Source: Desulfobacteraceae bacterium
GTDB lineage: Bacteria > Desulfobacterota > DSM-4660 > Desulfatiglandales > Desulfatiglandaceae
Direction of reading: 5' to 3'
Assembly: GCA_013203065.1 (NCBI GenBank)
Contig: JABMQV010000613.1
Location: 1 to 6,128 of the forward strand
Length of the DNA: 6,128 nt
The position numbers were made by a program, and so were the translations under genes. Shown here piece after piece: positions 5,681 to 6,128 of the stretch. The notes under the pieces were generated by a model. The model did not search any database. It was given only the letters and a program-made list of their open reading frames with translations, and was not told where the DNA came from. How positions within the stretch are numbered: position 1 is the stretch's first letter; each line of letters begins with the position of its first letter.

Positions 5681-6103
5681 GATTTAAACTCCCCCTTTCT
5701 GAACTGAGTAAGTTGCCAGTATGGTGGACCGCATCAGGCTGTGATAGCAACAATTTCCAATACTACCCGCCCGTTTCTGAAATCATGTCTCAAATTGGAT
5801 AAGATTACACTGCATGGTATGATGACGGTGGGTTGTGAGCGAAAGCGTTCCGTTCCTACCGGCTGACAGTCATTGAAAGGTATCTGATCGTCTCTGGACT
5901 TTCAACGAAATTCGTGTGCTCTTGGTAACTCCTCAATAAGTTCAGGGGAGATAACAGGTGAGTTTTGGAGTGGGATTCGGCTGTTTCTTTCCACCGCCCT
6001 CTAAACCTGCAGTGGGAGCGTGGCCCATAGTTGGAGTTTTGCCAAAAGCATGGAGAAGCTAACAGGGGGCATCAGGAGAAAACCTCTCCGAGCTGGAGGC
6101 CCT
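5681..6103. other. Region without an assignable gene, upstream of the AEC gene
   Basis: No convincing coding frame was found on either strand; the short ATG frames at 5721 and 5819 close within 16 codons. On the minus strand this is the AEC upstream region, but no well-spaced -35/-10 pair stands out. Several small hairpins are possible: GAGCG/CGTTC around a GAAA-type loop near 5837, CTCC/GGAG at about 5929-5950, and GGAGA/TCTCC near 6075-6089. From about 5914 the sequence begins GTGTG and becomes hairpin-rich, which could be the 5' RNA of a group II intron; this is only a hypothesis. Confidence 0.4.
5689..5692 (-). promoter_or_regulatory. Shine-Dalgarno deciding the TTG start of the AEC gene
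   Basis: The minus strand reads GGGGGAG here (5689-5695). GGAG is eight bases from TTG 5678-5680 and 14 from the alternative ATG 5672-5674, so spacing favours TTG. Confidence 0.55.
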
Positions 6104-6128
6104 ATGAGCCGGAAGCCCGACTATCGAC
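6104..6128 (+). CDS. Possible start of a plus-strand gene cut by the window edge
   Basis: ATG at 6104 has GGAGG (6095-6099) four bases upstream and the frame (MSRKPDYR) stays open to the end. The same frame is open back to 6005, with another ATG at 6050 (MEKLTGG...) that has weaker start signals. Eight codons are too few to identify a protein or prove translation. CCTCT at 6083-6087 can pair with the SD (loop of about six bases), so the start could be partly masked. It may instead be untranslated intron or other RNA sequence. Confidence 0.25.

Overview
The window looks like a moderate-GC bacterial chromosome, most likely from a Desulfobacterota (deltaproteobacterial) or similar Gram-negative lineage. 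That placement is an inference from the general look of the S1, RNase D and AEC proteins and was not tested. All proteins have ordinary bacterial start signals. No rRNA, tRNA, CRISPR array, insertion sequence or phage gene is visible.

Layout, left to right. (1) Plus strand, 1-2049: the 3' part of a ribosomal protein S1 gene (rpsA), then an RNase D gene (rnd) ending in a clear intrinsic terminator whose stem contains the stop codon. Both concern RNA. They are 82 nt apart with no convincing terminator between them, so they may be cotranscribed. (2) Minus strand, 2086-3203: a small three-helix membrane protein of unknown function lies downstream of a GC-rich cupin-fold gene. This pair converges on rnd. 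The cupin gene has its own near-consensus sigma70-type promoter and a predicted leader of about 154 nt with two strong hairpins. A seven-base stretch in the second hairpin is perfectly complementary to the cupin Shine-Dalgarno sequence. This candidate cis-regulatory RNA is the most interesting element in the window. (3) Minus strand, 3310-5680: an AEC-family carrier followed by a 14-helix MFS transporter related to TetA(L)/TetA(K). They are 82 nt apart and probably form one unit. Both start at TTG. The MFS protein lacks acidic residues that I recall as important in true tetracycline pumps. (4) 5681-6128: 448 bases with no assignable complete gene. They upstream-flank the AEC gene. At the extreme right a plus-strand reading frame with a good Shine-Dalgarno may begin, or this end may be the 5' RNA part of a group II intron. 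Neither reading can be settled here.

How the parts relate: rpsA and rnd are housekeeping RNA genes. The four minus-strand genes look like accessory functions (two transporters, a cupin, a small membrane protein). The sequence shows no shared pathway among them, and the internal promoter at 3175-3203 separates the cupin unit from the transporter unit.
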